From: an uncultured Clostridia bacterium
Lineage (GTDB): Bacteria > Bacillota > Clostridia > Saccharofermentanales > Saccharofermentanaceae
Length of the DNA: 35,461 bases
Reading direction: 5' to 3'
NCBI GenBank assembly: GCA_947165785.1
Contig: CAMVBS010000020.1
Location: forward strand, 1 to 35,461
Part shown: in pieces, positions 16,113 through 25,700 of the stretch
Layout: each line of letters starts with the position of its first letter
Numbering within the stretch: the stretch's first letter is position 1
Translations under genes and position numbers: made by a program
Notes under the pieces: generated by a model
Told to the model about the DNA's origin: nothing
Databases searched by the model: none
What the model saw: only the letters and a program-made list of their open reading frames with translations

Positions 16113-17468
16113 ATGGTGAAGATCGACAGAATACTGGAACTATCAAAGCTCACGCTCAGTCCTGCTGAGAAAAAGTCGTTTGAAGAAGATCTCGATGAGA
16201 TGATCTTCTTTGTTGACCGTGTCAGGAATCCGGGACCTTCCCAAAGCGTCACGCTCATTAAGGACGAGTCTTCTTCCGCGGACTGTTTCCGCTTTGAACA
16301 AATATCAGAGAAAGAAAATATAGATCTGAATTCTTTTATCGGCGACTATGACCTTACCGGTGACCCCATATCCGTAAAGGACAATATCCTCGTCAAGGGC
16401 ATGACCTGCACGGCTGGTTCGAAGATGCTCTCGGGTTTTATCGCTCCCTACGATTCGCCTTCCGTAGCAAAGCTTCGTGCAGCAGGCTTTAAGATCGCGG
16501 GAAAGACCAACATGGACGAGTTTGCCATGGGCGGAGCATCGCTTACCGGTTTTACGGGACCTGTCATCAATCCTCTTTATCCTGACAGGATAGTCGGAGG
16601 CTCATCGGGCGGAGCTGCGGCCGGCGTTTGCGCGGGACTTGTCAGATGGGCGCTGGGATCGGATACCGGTGGATCTTTAAGACAGCCTGCAGCATATCTC
16701 GGACTTACCTGTCTTAAGCCGACATACGGCAATGTCTCAAGGCACGGTCTTATCGCTTACGCTTCTTCTTTTGATCAGATTGGTCCCGTTGCAAGGACTC
16801 CCTCTGACGTGAAACACATTTTCGAGATAATAAATGAGGGAAGATACAAAAATGAGCTTCCTTCGGGTTACAGATTGCTTTTGCCGGATAACCTCATTTC
16901 CATGTCGGAAGATCACGATGCCATATACCGAGCGACGGGTCTTACGGGTGCAAGCGAGGTGTTCCGTTTTGACATGCCGTGTACTGACGAGATCCTTGCC
17001 TGCTACTACATAATCGCATGCGCGGAGGCTTCCTCAAATCTCGGACGATATGACAGTGACAGATACATGAGCAGGGACGAGGGCTTCGGCTACGAGGTCA
17101 AAAAAAGGATCTGCCTCGGTAATTTCGTTCTGTCCGAGGGATTTTATGACGAATACTACATGAAAGCCGTTAAGGTAGCCGAGGGGCTCAAAGTCCTGAT
17201 CGACGGGATCCTTACCGATGACAGCGTCATCATGATGCCCGTAACAAAGGGTCGCGCGCCGCTTCTGAGCGAATACGGCGGACTTCGAAGATATACCGAT
17301 GACATCTTTACTGTCTATGCGAATATCCTCGGACTTCCTTCGGTGTGTTTTCCGATAGGGGTCAGGGAGGATGGTTCGCCCATAGGTATTCAGCTCATGG
17401 GCTCCAGGGGTTCGGAGGAACTTTTGCTGAAGATCGCATCGAAGGCGGGAGGGTACGACCATGTATGA
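16113..17468 (+). CDS. gatA: fused GatC-GatA subunit of Asp/Glu-tRNA amidotransferase
   Basis: A 451-residue protein in which residues about 1-40 look like GatC (IDRILELSKLTLSPAEKKSF, DLDEMIFFVDRV) and residues about 82-451 are GatA. The GatA amidase triad is intact: Lys89 (SVKDN), the cis-Ser in GGSSGG (164-165) and nucleophile Ser188 (GSDTGGS). GatA alone is normally about 485 residues and GatC about 95, so this fusion is much shortened. The C-terminal half of GatC and the first about 70 residues of GatA seem replaced by a linker of about 40 residues. It supplies ammonia from glutamine to GatB, which amidates mischarged Glu-tRNA(Gln)/Asp-tRNA(Asn). It overlaps gatB by 8 bp. No Shine-Dalgarno is visible before the ATG, an oddity for this window. 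Confidence 0.9.
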   Translation: MVKIDRILELSKLTLSPAEKKSFEEDLDEMIFFVDRVRNPGPSQSVTLIKDESSSADCFRFEQISEKENIDLNSFIGDYDLTGDPISVKDNILVKGMTCTAGSKMLSGFIAPYDSPSVAKLRAAGFKIAGKTNMDEFAMGGASLTGFTGPVINPLYPDRIVGGSSGGAAAGVCAGLVRWALGSDTGGSLRQPAAYLGLTCLKPTYGNVSRHGLIAYASSFDQIGPVARTPSDVKHIFEIINEGRYKNELPSGYRLLLPDNLISMSEDHDAIYRATGLTGASEVFRFDMPCTDEILACYYIIACAEASSNLGRYDSDRYMSRDEGFGYEVKKRICLGNFVLSEGFYDEYYMKAVKVAEGLKVLIDGILTDDSVIMMPVTKGRAPLLSEYGGLRRYTDDIFTVYANILGLPSVCFPIGVREDGSPIGIQLMGSRGSEELLLKIASKAGGYDHV

Positions 17469-18858
17469 GACTGTCATAGGGCTTGAAGTACATGTGGAAC
17501 TTCTTACGTCCCGCAAGATATTCTGCTCCTGCAGCAACAGCTTCGGAGACGGCATCAACACGAACTGCTGCGAGATATGCACGGGGCTTCCGGGGGCCGT
17601 GCCGGTATTTAACGAAGAGTGCCTCGAGCCCGCGATCAAGGCAGGGCTCGTCCTGGGCTGCAGGATAAATGAAGTTACGAGATTCGACCGCAAGAACTAT
17701 TTCTACCCGGATCTTCCGAAGGGTTACCAGATATCCCAGCTCTATGTTCCACTCGCAGTCGACGGCAGCGTTGAGCTTAAGGGCAGGACCGTTCACATCC
17801 GTGAGATCCACATGGAAGACGATGCGGCCAAGCTCATGTATGAGGACGGAAAGACAATAGTCGATTATAACCGCTGCGGAGTTCCGCTCGCGGAGATCGT
17901 TACCATGCCGGATCTGACCTGTGCCGAAGAAGTGGTGGAATTTCTCGAGATCATCCGCAAGGACTTAAGGGCCGCAGGCGTTACCGACGGCAAGCTCGAG
18001 CAGGGATCCATGCGTGTTGACGTCAATCTGTCCGTCCGAAAGCCGGGCGATCCGCTCGGTACCAGGACGGAGATCAAGAACCTGTCCTCGTTCAAAGCGG
18101 TCTCCAAAGCGATCGAGCAGGAAAGAAACCGCCAGATCGGCCTTATCGAGCAGGGGCTTCCCGTCATGCAGCAGACCCTGGGCTTTAACGAGCAGACATA
18201 TGAGATCAGCGTCAAGAGGACCAAGGAAAACAGTAATGACTACAAGTATTTCCCGGATCCCGACATCCCGCCGATCACCGTAAGCAGGGAAATGGTCGAG
18301 GCTTTTCGAAGAAAGATCCCGGAACTTCCGTCAGTTCGCGAGAAAAGGCTCGTATCCGAATACGGCCTGAGACCCGAGGATTCCGCGACCCTCGTAAGAT
18401 CATGCGACCTTGCCGATCTTTTTGAGGCCTCATCGAAAATATCCCGTCTTCCGGCTGTCACCTTAAATCTAATACTGTCCTCCATACCTTCAGAGGGAAG
18501 ACTCCCTTCACCTGAAGACCTGGCCTTTGTCGCCGGTCTTGCAGATTCGGGCAAGATCAGTTCGGGAATGGCAAAGACGATCCTTCATGAGACGACCGTA
18601 AACGGTACGGACCCTCGAAGATACGTCGAAGAGCAGGGCTTTATGATGATAACGGATGAAGATCAGATAAGATCTGCCGTCCTGAAGGTTCTCGAAGATC
18701 CGTCCAACGGAAAGGCCGTCGAAGACTTAAGAAACGGCAAGGACAAGGTCCTGGGCTATCTTCTCGGAAAGGTCATGCGCGAACTTAAGGGAAGAGCCGA
18801 TCCTGTGCTCGCTCGAAAAGTTCTTTGTGACAATGTTCTTCAAAAGTCTGATGAATGA
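17461..18858 (+). CDS. gatB: Asp-tRNA(Asn)/Glu-tRNA(Gln) amidotransferase subunit B
   Basis: A 465-residue GatB, the kinase/transamidase subunit. It starts with the family signature YETVIGLEVHVEL (2-14). It carries the zinc-site cysteines (Cys22, Cys24, Cys36/37, Cys40), the GLPGA segment, and DLPKGYQISQ and HMEDDAAKL with DYNRCGVPLAEIV. The tRNA-binding helical and YqeY-like C-terminal domain ends with LGYLLGKVMRELKGRADP. Length is normal (about 475). Translation is coupled to gatCA through an 8-bp overlap (ATGTATGA). Its presence supports a functional amidotransferase despite the compact GatC-GatA. No terminator follows; the next promoter begins 2 bases after the stop. Confidence 0.96.
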   Translation: MYETVIGLEVHVELLTSRKIFCSCSNSFGDGINTNCCEICTGLPGAVPVFNEECLEPAIKAGLVLGCRINEVTRFDRKNYFYPDLPKGYQISQLYVPLAVDGSVELKGRTVHIREIHMEDDAAKLMYEDGKTIVDYNRCGVPLAEIVTMPDLTCAEEVVEFLEIIRKDLRAAGVTDGKLEQGSMRVDVNLSVRKPGDPLGTRTEIKNLSSFKAVSKAIEQERNRQIGLIEQGLPVMQQTLGFNEQTYEISVKRTKENSNDYKYFPDPDIPPITVSREMVEAFRRKIPELPSVREKRLVSEYGLRPEDSATLVRSCDLADLFEASSKISRLPAVTLNLILSSIPSEGRLPSPEDLAFVAGLADSGKISSGMAKTILHETTVNGTDPRRYVEEQGFMMITDEDQIRSAVLKVLEDPSNGKAVEDLRNGKDKVLGYLLGKVMRELKGRADPVLARKVLCDNVLQKSDE

Positions 18859-18860
18859 TG

Positions 18861-18866
18861 TATAAT
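18861..18866 (+). promoter_or_regulatory. -10 box of the CNNM/CorC operon
   Basis: TATAAT in the context GATGTATAATAAG, 2 bases after the gatB stop. The best -35 at 17 bp is a weak CTTCAA inside gatB. Predicted leader is about 65 nt. Confidence 0.45.
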
Positions 18867-18938
18867 AAGAAATTATCTGTTAAAAATATACATATATAAG
18901 ATCGAATCTTTCGAATCAGGAAAGGATAGGAGACTAAA

Positions 18939-20291
18939 GTGCCTGACGGCGTGTTAAAGATCATATTGGATCTTCTGGTCGTTTTTATTTTCATATTGAT
19001 AAATGCCTTCTTCGCAGGAACGGAGATGGCCGTTATTTCCCTAAATGATGCCAAGATGCATAAGCTTGCCGAAGACGGCAACAAGCGTGCTAAGAGAATC
19101 CTTAAGTTCATAGATAATCCGGGAACGTTCCTGGCAACGATACAGGTAGGAGTTACTCTCGCAGGATTCCTGTCATCCGCTTTTGCTGCCAACAACTTTT
19201 CTTCGGTCCTTGCCAAGGTCATAGACCCGAAGGGTGTTCATAACTGGGTCGTTCCGCTTTGCACCGTACTTATCACGGTAGTCCTTTCATATTTCTCACT
19301 GGTACTCGGTGAGCTCGTTCCTAAGCGTGTTGCCCAGAAGTACCCTGAGAAGTGGTCATTTGCGGCAGCTGGTCTCGTAAGGACATTCGGCGTACTTGCT
19401 ACTCCGTTCGTTAAGTTCCTTACGGCTTCTACCAACGCCATCCTCAAGCTCTTGAGGATCGATCCTAAGGACAAGGACAAGGAAGTTACCGAAGAAGAGA
19501 TCAGGATGATGGTCGATGTTGCATCCGAGTCCGATTCCATCGAGGACAGTGAGAAAGAGATGATCGAGAAGGTCTTCGAGTTCAATGACAAGGAAGTATC
19601 CGAGATCATGACTCACAGAAAGAAGATCGTATCATTGTCTTCCGATGCTCCTTATGAAGAGGTCATAAGGATCGCAAGAAACGAGAAATATACGCGTATC
19701 CCTGTCTACAGGGATACCATTGATGATATCGTCGGTATCCTTCACATCAAGGACCTCATCGGTATGTCCGAGTCTGACATCAAGAACTTCAAGCTCTCCA
19801 AGTACACCAGAGAACCGCTCTTCGTACATGAGACCAAGAAGATCTCGGCTCTTTTTAATGAAATGAAGACATGCGGCCTTCAGATGGCGGTAGTTGTCGA
19901 CGAATACGGCGGAACGATGGGTATCGCAACCATTGAGGATATGGTAGAAGAAATCGTCGGTAACATCTCCGATGAGTTCGATGAAGAAGAACAGGAGTGC
20001 ATCAAGCTCTCCAACGGTGATCTTATCGTTGCCGGAGACATGACTCTTTCCGATCTCGAGAACGAGATCGACATCGAACTTACCGATGACGAGTATGATA
20101 CCATCGCAGGTCTTGTCATACAGCTCCTCGACAGGATCCCTGAAGAGAGGGAAAAGCCTACGGTATCCTACAAGAATCTTGATATCAAGGTCCTTCAGGT
20201 ACAGGAAAGGCATATATCCAAAGTTATGATCCACATCAATCCTGTCGTGGAAGAAGATAATGAAGATGATAAGGAAGAAAAAGAAGAATGA
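18939..20291 (+). CDS. CNNM/CorC (HlyC/CorC) family membrane protein
   Basis: A 450-residue protein. An N-terminal CNNM (DUF21) membrane domain of about 150 residues, with AFFAGTEMAVISL in the first helix (residues 23-35), is followed by a CBS-domain pair (about 210-335). A small CorC/HlyC domain covers about 345-430 and ends in an acidic tail. The start is GTG 18939, with AGGAG 6 nt upstream. Family members (CorB/CorC, MpfA, YhdP) are linked to Mg2+ efflux or resistance and the CBS domains bind adenine nucleotides; the old haemolysin name is misleading. Probably a divalent-cation exporter or sensor. The stop overlaps the HAD gene start by four bases (ATGA). Confidence 0.92.
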   Translation: MPDGVLKIILDLLVVFIFILINAFFAGTEMAVISLNDAKMHKLAEDGNKRAKRILKFIDNPGTFLATIQVGVTLAGFLSSAFAANNFSSVLAKVIDPKGVHNWVVPLCTVLITVVLSYFSLVLGELVPKRVAQKYPEKWSFAAAGLVRTFGVLATPFVKFLTASTNAILKLLRIDPKDKDKEVTEEEIRMMVDVASESDSIEDSEKEMIEKVFEFNDKEVSEIMTHRKKIVSLSSDAPYEEVIRIARNEKYTRIPVYRDTIDDIVGILHIKDLIGMSESDIKNFKLSKYTREPLFVHETKKISALFNEMKTCGLQMAVVVDEYGGTMGIATIEDMVEEIVGNISDEFDEEEQECIKLSNGDLIVAGDMTLSDLENEIDIELTDDEYDTIAGLVIQLLDRIPEEREKPTVSYKNLDIKVLQVQERHISKVMIHINPVVEEDNEDDKEEKEE

Positions 20292-20950
20292 GTAAACCTC
20301 TATACGACTGCGTTCTTTATGATTTTGACGGTACTCTCGCGAATTCGCTCCCGATAATCATCAAGTCGCAGGTTGAAGCATATGAGAAGGTACTGGGAAG
20401 ATGCGACAGGTCTTACGAGGATCTGAGAAGTTATGTGGGTCTTCCTCTGGTCGATACATTCTCGATGCATGATGATGAAACCAGGGATAAGCTCCTTGAA
20501 GCTTATTTCGAGAGCAATTTCAAATATCTGTACAGCGATGCGATCGACCTTTTCGACGGAGTCATGGACGAACTTCAAAGACTCAAGGTCATGGGAGTTA
20601 AGCAGGGGATCGTCAGTTCCAAGAGAAGAGTGTCGCTCGATGTTACGTTGAAGGCCAAGGGCCTGGAGGACTTTTTCGATGTTCTCATAACAAAGGAAGA
20701 TACGACCAGACATAAGCCTGATCCGGATCCTTTGTTCCTGGCAGCCGACAGGGTCGGAGTCGATATCAAAAGAACGATGTACGTCGGCGATGCCATAGGC
20801 GATATCAAGAGCGCCATAAATGCGGGTGCTGCTTCCGTATTCGTAAACTGGAGCGATATGCCGCATAAGGAGATCCTGGATCTTCACCCTACCTATGTAA
20901 TAGATGAAATGAAAGAGCTTTCTTGCATTATTTTCAACAGCGAATTATAA
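20288..20950 (+). CDS. HAD-family phosphatase (phosphoglycolate phosphatase/PpaX-like)
   Basis: A 220-residue haloacid dehalogenase subfamily IA phosphatase. Motif I is DFDGT with nucleophile Asp12 and acid/base Asp14, motif II is the SSK segment, motif III is Lys in HKPDPDP and motif IV is VGDAIGDI. The cap domain between motifs I and II is alpha-helical, like Gph/PpaX. The substrate (phosphoglycolate, pyrophosphate, nucleotides) cannot be told. It is translationally coupled to the CNNM gene by ATGA overlap, so it may act with it, but no functional link is established. Its last codons contain the promoter of the next gene. Confidence 0.9.
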   Translation: MSKPLYDCVLYDFDGTLANSLPIIIKSQVEAYEKVLGRCDRSYEDLRSYVGLPLVDTFSMHDDETRDKLLEAYFESNFKYLYSDAIDLFDGVMDELQRLKVMGVKQGIVSSKRRVSLDVTLKAKGLEDFFDVLITKEDTTRHKPDPDPLFLAADRVGVDIKRTMYVGDAIGDIKSAINAGAASVFVNWSDMPHKEILDLHPTYVIDEMKELSCIIFNSEL

Positions 20951-20951
20951 T
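20923..20951 (+). promoter_or_regulatory. promoter of the membrane-anchored PrsA/SurA-like gene
   Basis: TTGCAT (20923-20928), 17-bp spacer, TATAAT (20946-20951), ending at the stop codon of the HAD gene. Predicted start point about 20958 gives a leader of about 44 nt. Confidence 0.65.
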
Positions 20952-21001
20952 GGGTAGTGCTTTTTTGCTAAGAATATGTATGGAAAAGGATGGTTTGACT
21001 C

Positions 21002-22489
21002 ATGGCAAACTCTAAGAAAGTCAACAAAGGTCTGAGTTATAAGACTAAGAGCAAGGTTATTTTGGGCGTAGTTATCGCTCTGTTGATATTGATCGTAGGC
21101 GGCTATTTTGTATACTACACAGGTCTTCCTGCAAGGGTTATCCCGGCTGTTAAGATCGTTCAGGTAGTCGACGGTAAGGAAGTTCCTTACGGCAAGATCT
21201 ACACGCCTGAGCTTAATTATTATAGAAATAATATCCTTTCCATGTATTCAATGTACGGTATGTCTCTTGATGAGGAGTACCTTAACAACGTAAATGAAGA
21301 GAAGGGTAAGACAAACGGTCAGCTCATCTACGATTCGGCTGCTGAGCAGATCGTAAGCGTTCGTCTTATCAATGAGAAGGCAAAGGCTGATGCAGGCTTC
21401 TACAGCGGAGCTTCCAGATTTGCAGAATATCAGCTCTACATGTACGAGCTTCGTGCCAAGAACAACAACTTCCCGACGGTTGGTCAGTACCTCGCAGGCG
21501 TATACGGTTCAGGTATGACTCCTTCCACATACGTAAAGATCGTCAGAGATCAGGAAATGAGTGAGGAGTATCAGGAATACCTGAAGCAGACAGCTTTCGT
21601 TCCTACAGCAGAAGAGGTTGCTGCACAGTATGACGGAAATCCAGATGTTTATACACACGTTGACTTTAACTGGTTCTTCTTCAGTGCAGATGCATATGAT
21701 GATGCTATCGTTCGTGCTCGCGCAGTAAAGGCGGCTGCTCTGGATCAGACAACATTCAACACGGCAGTTCAGGAACAGCTCGATGAGGCTGTTGCCGATC
21801 AGTTCGATCCACAGTCCACATACATGGAAGGTGTAGATAAGCAGAACCTCGAGAGCAGAGCTTATCCTGAAGAGATGTCCAACTACATCCTTAATAAGGA
21901 AAACAAGCTCAAGGCTGAGGTATTCGAGACAGATAACGGCGTATATGTCGTACTTCCTATCAGAGTATATGCAGCTGATGATCCGATCTATTCCTACAGA
22001 AAGATCGTTCTTAACAACGTTGACATCGACAGCGATGATTACACACAGGAAGAATTGATCGCAGGTATCGAGAAGACAGAGAAGAAGGCAAATGACATCG
22101 TTGCTACTATTACCGATGAAGAGTCTTTCATCAAGGCGGTAAAGGATAACACCGAAAACTATGACGATATCACAACAGGCGGTTATGTAAACGGCGTCCT
22201 CACAGCTCAGTTCGAAGACGAGAACATCGCTGAGAATGATAAGAAGCTTGGCGAGTGGCTCCTCGATCCGGCAAGAAAGCACGGTGACATGATCGTTATC
22301 AGATCTTACAGTAACAGAATGGTTACCATCTACTTCTTCGACGAGGTTTGCGAGTCCTGGCAGTATGAGATCTCTTCCGGTATCGTCAACAAAAAGGCAA
22401 ATGAGTGGCTCAGTTCTCTTCCTACATCAACGACTGTTCCTCAGATCTCTTACGATGTAGCAGACAAGCTTACATACTACGCTCAGTAA
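21002..22489 (+). CDS. membrane-anchored SurA/PrsA-like chaperone
   Basis: A 495-residue protein with a basic N-terminus and one uncleaved membrane helix (about 19-40), no lipobox, and an extracytoplasmic body. The region after the anchor (DGKEVPYGKIYTPELNYYR) resembles the N-terminal chaperone module of SurA/PrsA, with a long helical segment. Two weak parvulin-like segments may follow (residues about 215-315 and 335-455), without a clear catalytic signature, so isomerase activity is uncertain. The mature protein is Tyr-, Asp- and Glu-rich. It has its own promoter and terminator and lies immediately upstream of rpoBC. The start codon lacks a strong ribosome site (AAAAGGA is about 12 nt away). 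A general secreted-protein foldase is the best guess. Confidence 0.65.
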   Translation: MANSKKVNKGLSYKTKSKVILGVVIALLILIVGGYFVYYTGLPARVIPAVKIVQVVDGKEVPYGKIYTPELNYYRNNILSMYSMYGMSLDEEYLNNVNEEKGKTNGQLIYDSAAEQIVSVRLINEKAKADAGFYSGASRFAEYQLYMYELRAKNNNFPTVGQYLAGVYGSGMTPSTYVKIVRDQEMSEEYQEYLKQTAFVPTAEEVAAQYDGNPDVYTHVDFNWFFFSADAYDDAIVRARAVKAAALDQTTFNTAVQEQLDEAVADQFDPQSTYMEGVDKQNLESRAYPEEMSNYILNKENKLKAEVFETDNGVYVVLPIRVYAADDPIYSYRKIVLNNVDIDSDDYTQEELIAGIEKTEKKANDIVATITDEESFIKAVKDNTENYDDITTGGYVNGVLTAQFEDENIAENDKKLGEWLLDPARKHGDMIVIRSYSNRMVTIYFFDEVCESWQYEISSGIVNKKANEWLSSLPTSTTVPQISYDVADKLTYYAQ

Positions 22490-22504
22490 TACGGAATAAA
22501 GAGA

Positions 22505-22549
22505 CGCCTTCGAGCCAAGAAAAAACTTTTGGCTCGGGGGCATTTTTTT
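22505..22549 (+). terminator. intrinsic terminator upstream of rpoB
   Basis: CGAGCCAA (22511-22518) pairs with TTGGCTCG (22529-22536), extended by GCCTT/GGGGC with G-U pairs, then CATTTTTTT. It isolates rpoBC from the upstream gene. Confidence 0.92.
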
Positions 22550-22550
22550 G

Positions 22551-22579
22551 TTGACATATATTGACCTCACGAGTATAAT
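22551..22579 (+). promoter_or_regulatory. consensus sigma-A promoter of rpoBC
   Basis: TTGACA (22551-22556), 17-bp spacer, TATAAT (22574-22579): a perfect match to the housekeeping consensus, the strongest promoter in the window. It starts right after the upstream terminator's T-run. Confidence 0.9.
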
Positions 22580-22586
22580 TTTTTAA

Positions 22587-22731
22587 TGCGTCATATTGTA
22601 ATAGGGAAACTATGCCCTTTTTACTTGACGAATCCGAAAAGTTGTGATATTACGCGCGTTTTTCGGATAGAAGCGAAGGCCGCTAAGAGACCTTTGTCTC
22701 TGAAGCATATTAATCGAGAGGTGATGTGATA
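22587..22731 (+). promoter_or_regulatory. structured rpoB leader of about 145 nt
   Basis: Three hairpins are visible in the leader. First comes AGGG-N8-CCCT followed by TTTTTA near 22602-22621. Second is ATCCGAAAA (22632-22640) pairing with TTTTCGGAT (22660-22668). Third is AGAGAC-CTTT-GTCTCT (22686-22701), just before the GAGGTGAT ribosome site. The first hairpin with its T-run could act as an attenuator. No known riboswitch or L10 leader is recognised. Confidence 0.55.
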
Positions 22732-25700
22732 ATGGTTCGTTCCATCAAACAGGGCAAGACCGAGCGTATGTCCTATTCTCGTATAGACGAGGTAATCGAA
22801 GTACCAAATCTCATTGAGATCCAGAAAGATTCTTATGATTGGTTCATGAATGAGGGTATTTACGAAGTTTTCCAGGAGATCTCCCCAATTACCGATTCAC
22901 AGGGTTTGTGGGAAGTTTGGTTCATGGACAGGGAGTTCGATGCAGAAAACCCTATCTGCGGACTTGACGAGTGTAAAGAGAAAGACAGCAACTATGCTGC
23001 ACCTTTGCGTATCAATCTCCGTCTGCGCAATACACAGACGGGTGAGATCAAAGATTCTCCTGCATATGTAGGTGATTTCCCGATCATGACAGACCACGGT
23101 ACTTTTATTATCAATGGTGCCGAGCGAGTTATTATCAGCCAGATCGTACGTTCTCCGGGAGCATATTTCGGAACAGCTTACGGTAAACTCGGTAAACTCG
23201 AGTATACATCACAGATCATCCCTAACAGAGGTGCTTGGCTCGAGCTCGAAGAAGACGAGAACGGTGTTATCAGCGTTCGTGTCGATCGTGCACGTAAGTT
23301 CCCTCTTACTATATTCCTTCGTGCTCTTGGTCTCAACAGCAACGAAGAGATCCTCGAGACTTTCGGTGACGAAGAAGGTCTTCGTGTTACCATGGAGAAA
23401 GATTCCTGCAAGAACAGAGCTGATTCCCTTGCAGAGTTCTATAAGAAGGTCCGTCCGGGTGAGCCTGTCAGCGTAGAGGCTGCTGAGAATCACTTGAATG
23501 CTCTCTTCTTCGACTCCAGAAGATATGATCTTGCAAGAGTCGGTATCTATAAGATTAATAAGAAGCTCAGCCTTGCTGCAAGAATCGCAGGTCATAAGGC
23601 TGCAGAAGATATCATCTCCCTCGACGGTGAGCTCCTCCTCAAGAAGGACGAGATCATCTCCAAGGAGAAGGCACAGGAGATCGAGGATTCCGGTATCTCC
23701 GCTATCACAGTATTCCCTATCACCAAGATCGGTGATACGGTAAAGATCTCCGAGCAGCCACTCCGCGTTATCGGTAACGGACGTGTTGATGCTCAGAAGT
23801 TCATCGAGGCAAGCTTTGCCAAGAAGGACATCAAGGATTTCGATATCACTGCTACAAAGATCAATGAGCGTGTTATCGGTAAGGTCCTCCGTGAGATCGT
23901 TACTGACATCCGTGAGAATGCTAAGAAGACAGAGTATGCTCAGAAGCTTACTCTTGCTCTTAACGAGAAAAAGGCTGAACTTATGCCTAAGAACCTCGTT
24001 GTTGAGGATATCATCGCTATGGTATCTTACTTCATCGGTCTTCGTTACGGCGTAGGCAGCATCGATAATATCGACCACTTGGGCAACCGTCGTATCCGTT
24101 CCGTCGGAGAACTTCTCCAGAACCAGATGCGTCAGGGTATGGCTCGTGTCGAGAAGAACGTTCGTGAGAGAATGGCAGCTATCGATGAGAACGAAGCTGA
24201 GAAGGTTACTGCTCCTAGCCTTGTTAACACAAGACCTTTGAGCGCTTCCTTCAGAGAGTTCTTCGGTTCTTCACAGCTCTCACAGTTCGGTGACCAGCAG
24301 AACCCTCTTGCTGAGCTTACTCACAAGAGAAGGCTTTCCGCTTTGGGACCTGGCGGTCTTTCAAGAGACCGTGCTTCATTCGAAGTTCGAGACGTTAACT
24401 CTTCTCACTACGGCCGTATGTGTCCTATCGAGACACCTGAAGGCCCGAACATCGGTCTTATCACATCTCTTGCAACATATGCACGTGTTAACCGTTATGG
24501 TTTCATCGAGACTCCTTACCGTCGTTATGACAAGGAGGCAGGTGTCGTTACACGTGACGTAGAATACATGACAGCTGACAGAGAGGACCTTTACAACATC
24601 GCTCAGGCTAACGAGCCTTTGGATGCTGAAGGCCACTTTATCGGTAAGAAGGTTGTCTGCAGACACCTCGATAAGTTCCTTGAAGTTGCTCCTAACGAAG
24701 TAGACTACATGGACGTATCTCCTAAGCAGCTCGTTTCCGTTTCTACAAGCCTTATCCCGTTCCTTGGTAACGACGATGCTAACCGTGCTCTCATGGGCTC
24801 GAACATGCAGCGTCAGGCAGTACCTCTCATCAAGCCTGAAGCACCGATCATCGGTACAGGTATGGAGTATCGTGCAGCTAAGGACTCCGGTGTATGTAAA
24901 GTAGCTAAGCATGGCGGTGTCGTTAAGTTCGTTGCAGCTGATTCCATCGAGATCGAGCGTGAGGACGGAGTTATCGATACATATAAGCTTTCCAAGTATC
25001 AGAGATCCAACCAGAGCAACTGTATCAACCAAAGACCGATCGTTTCCATTGGCGAGACAGTCAAGGAAGGCGACGTAATCGCTGACGGTCCTGCAACAGA
25101 TAACGGTGAGCTTGCTCTCGGTAAGAACGTATTGATCGGATTCATGACCTGGGAAGGTTACAACTACGAGGATGCTGTCTTGATCAATGAGCGCATCGTT
25201 CGTGATGATGTATATACTTCTATCCATATTGAGGAATATGAGTGTGAGGCCCGTGATACAAAGCTCGGACCTGAAGAGATCACACGTGAGATCCCTAACG
25301 TCGGTGACGACGCTCTCACAAACCTTGACGAGAACGGTATCATCCGTGTCGGTGCAGAGGTAAGAGCTGGTGATATCCTTGTCGGTAAGGTATCCCCTAA
25401 GGGTGAGACAGATCTTACAGCTGAAGAGAGACTTTACAGAGCTATCTTCGGTGAGAGAGCTAGAGAAGTTCGTGATACATCACTTCATGTACCTCACGGT
25501 GAGTCAGGTGTCGTAGTTGACGTTAACGTCTTTACGAAGGAGACAAACCCTAACCTTAAGAATTCAGTCAATAAGCTCGTAAGAGTTTATGTAGCACAGA
25601 AGCGTAAGCTTTCCGTCGGTGATAAGATGGCCGGTCGTCACGGTAACAAGGGTGTCGTTTCAAGGATCCTCCCTGAAGAAGATATGCCTTTCCTCCCGGA

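Noticed and set aside
23209..24078. Long antisense ORF inside rpoB (and similar ones in rpoC, tyrS, glf)
   Set aside because: Explained by the strong codon bias of the sense gene, with no ribosome sites or recognisable domains.
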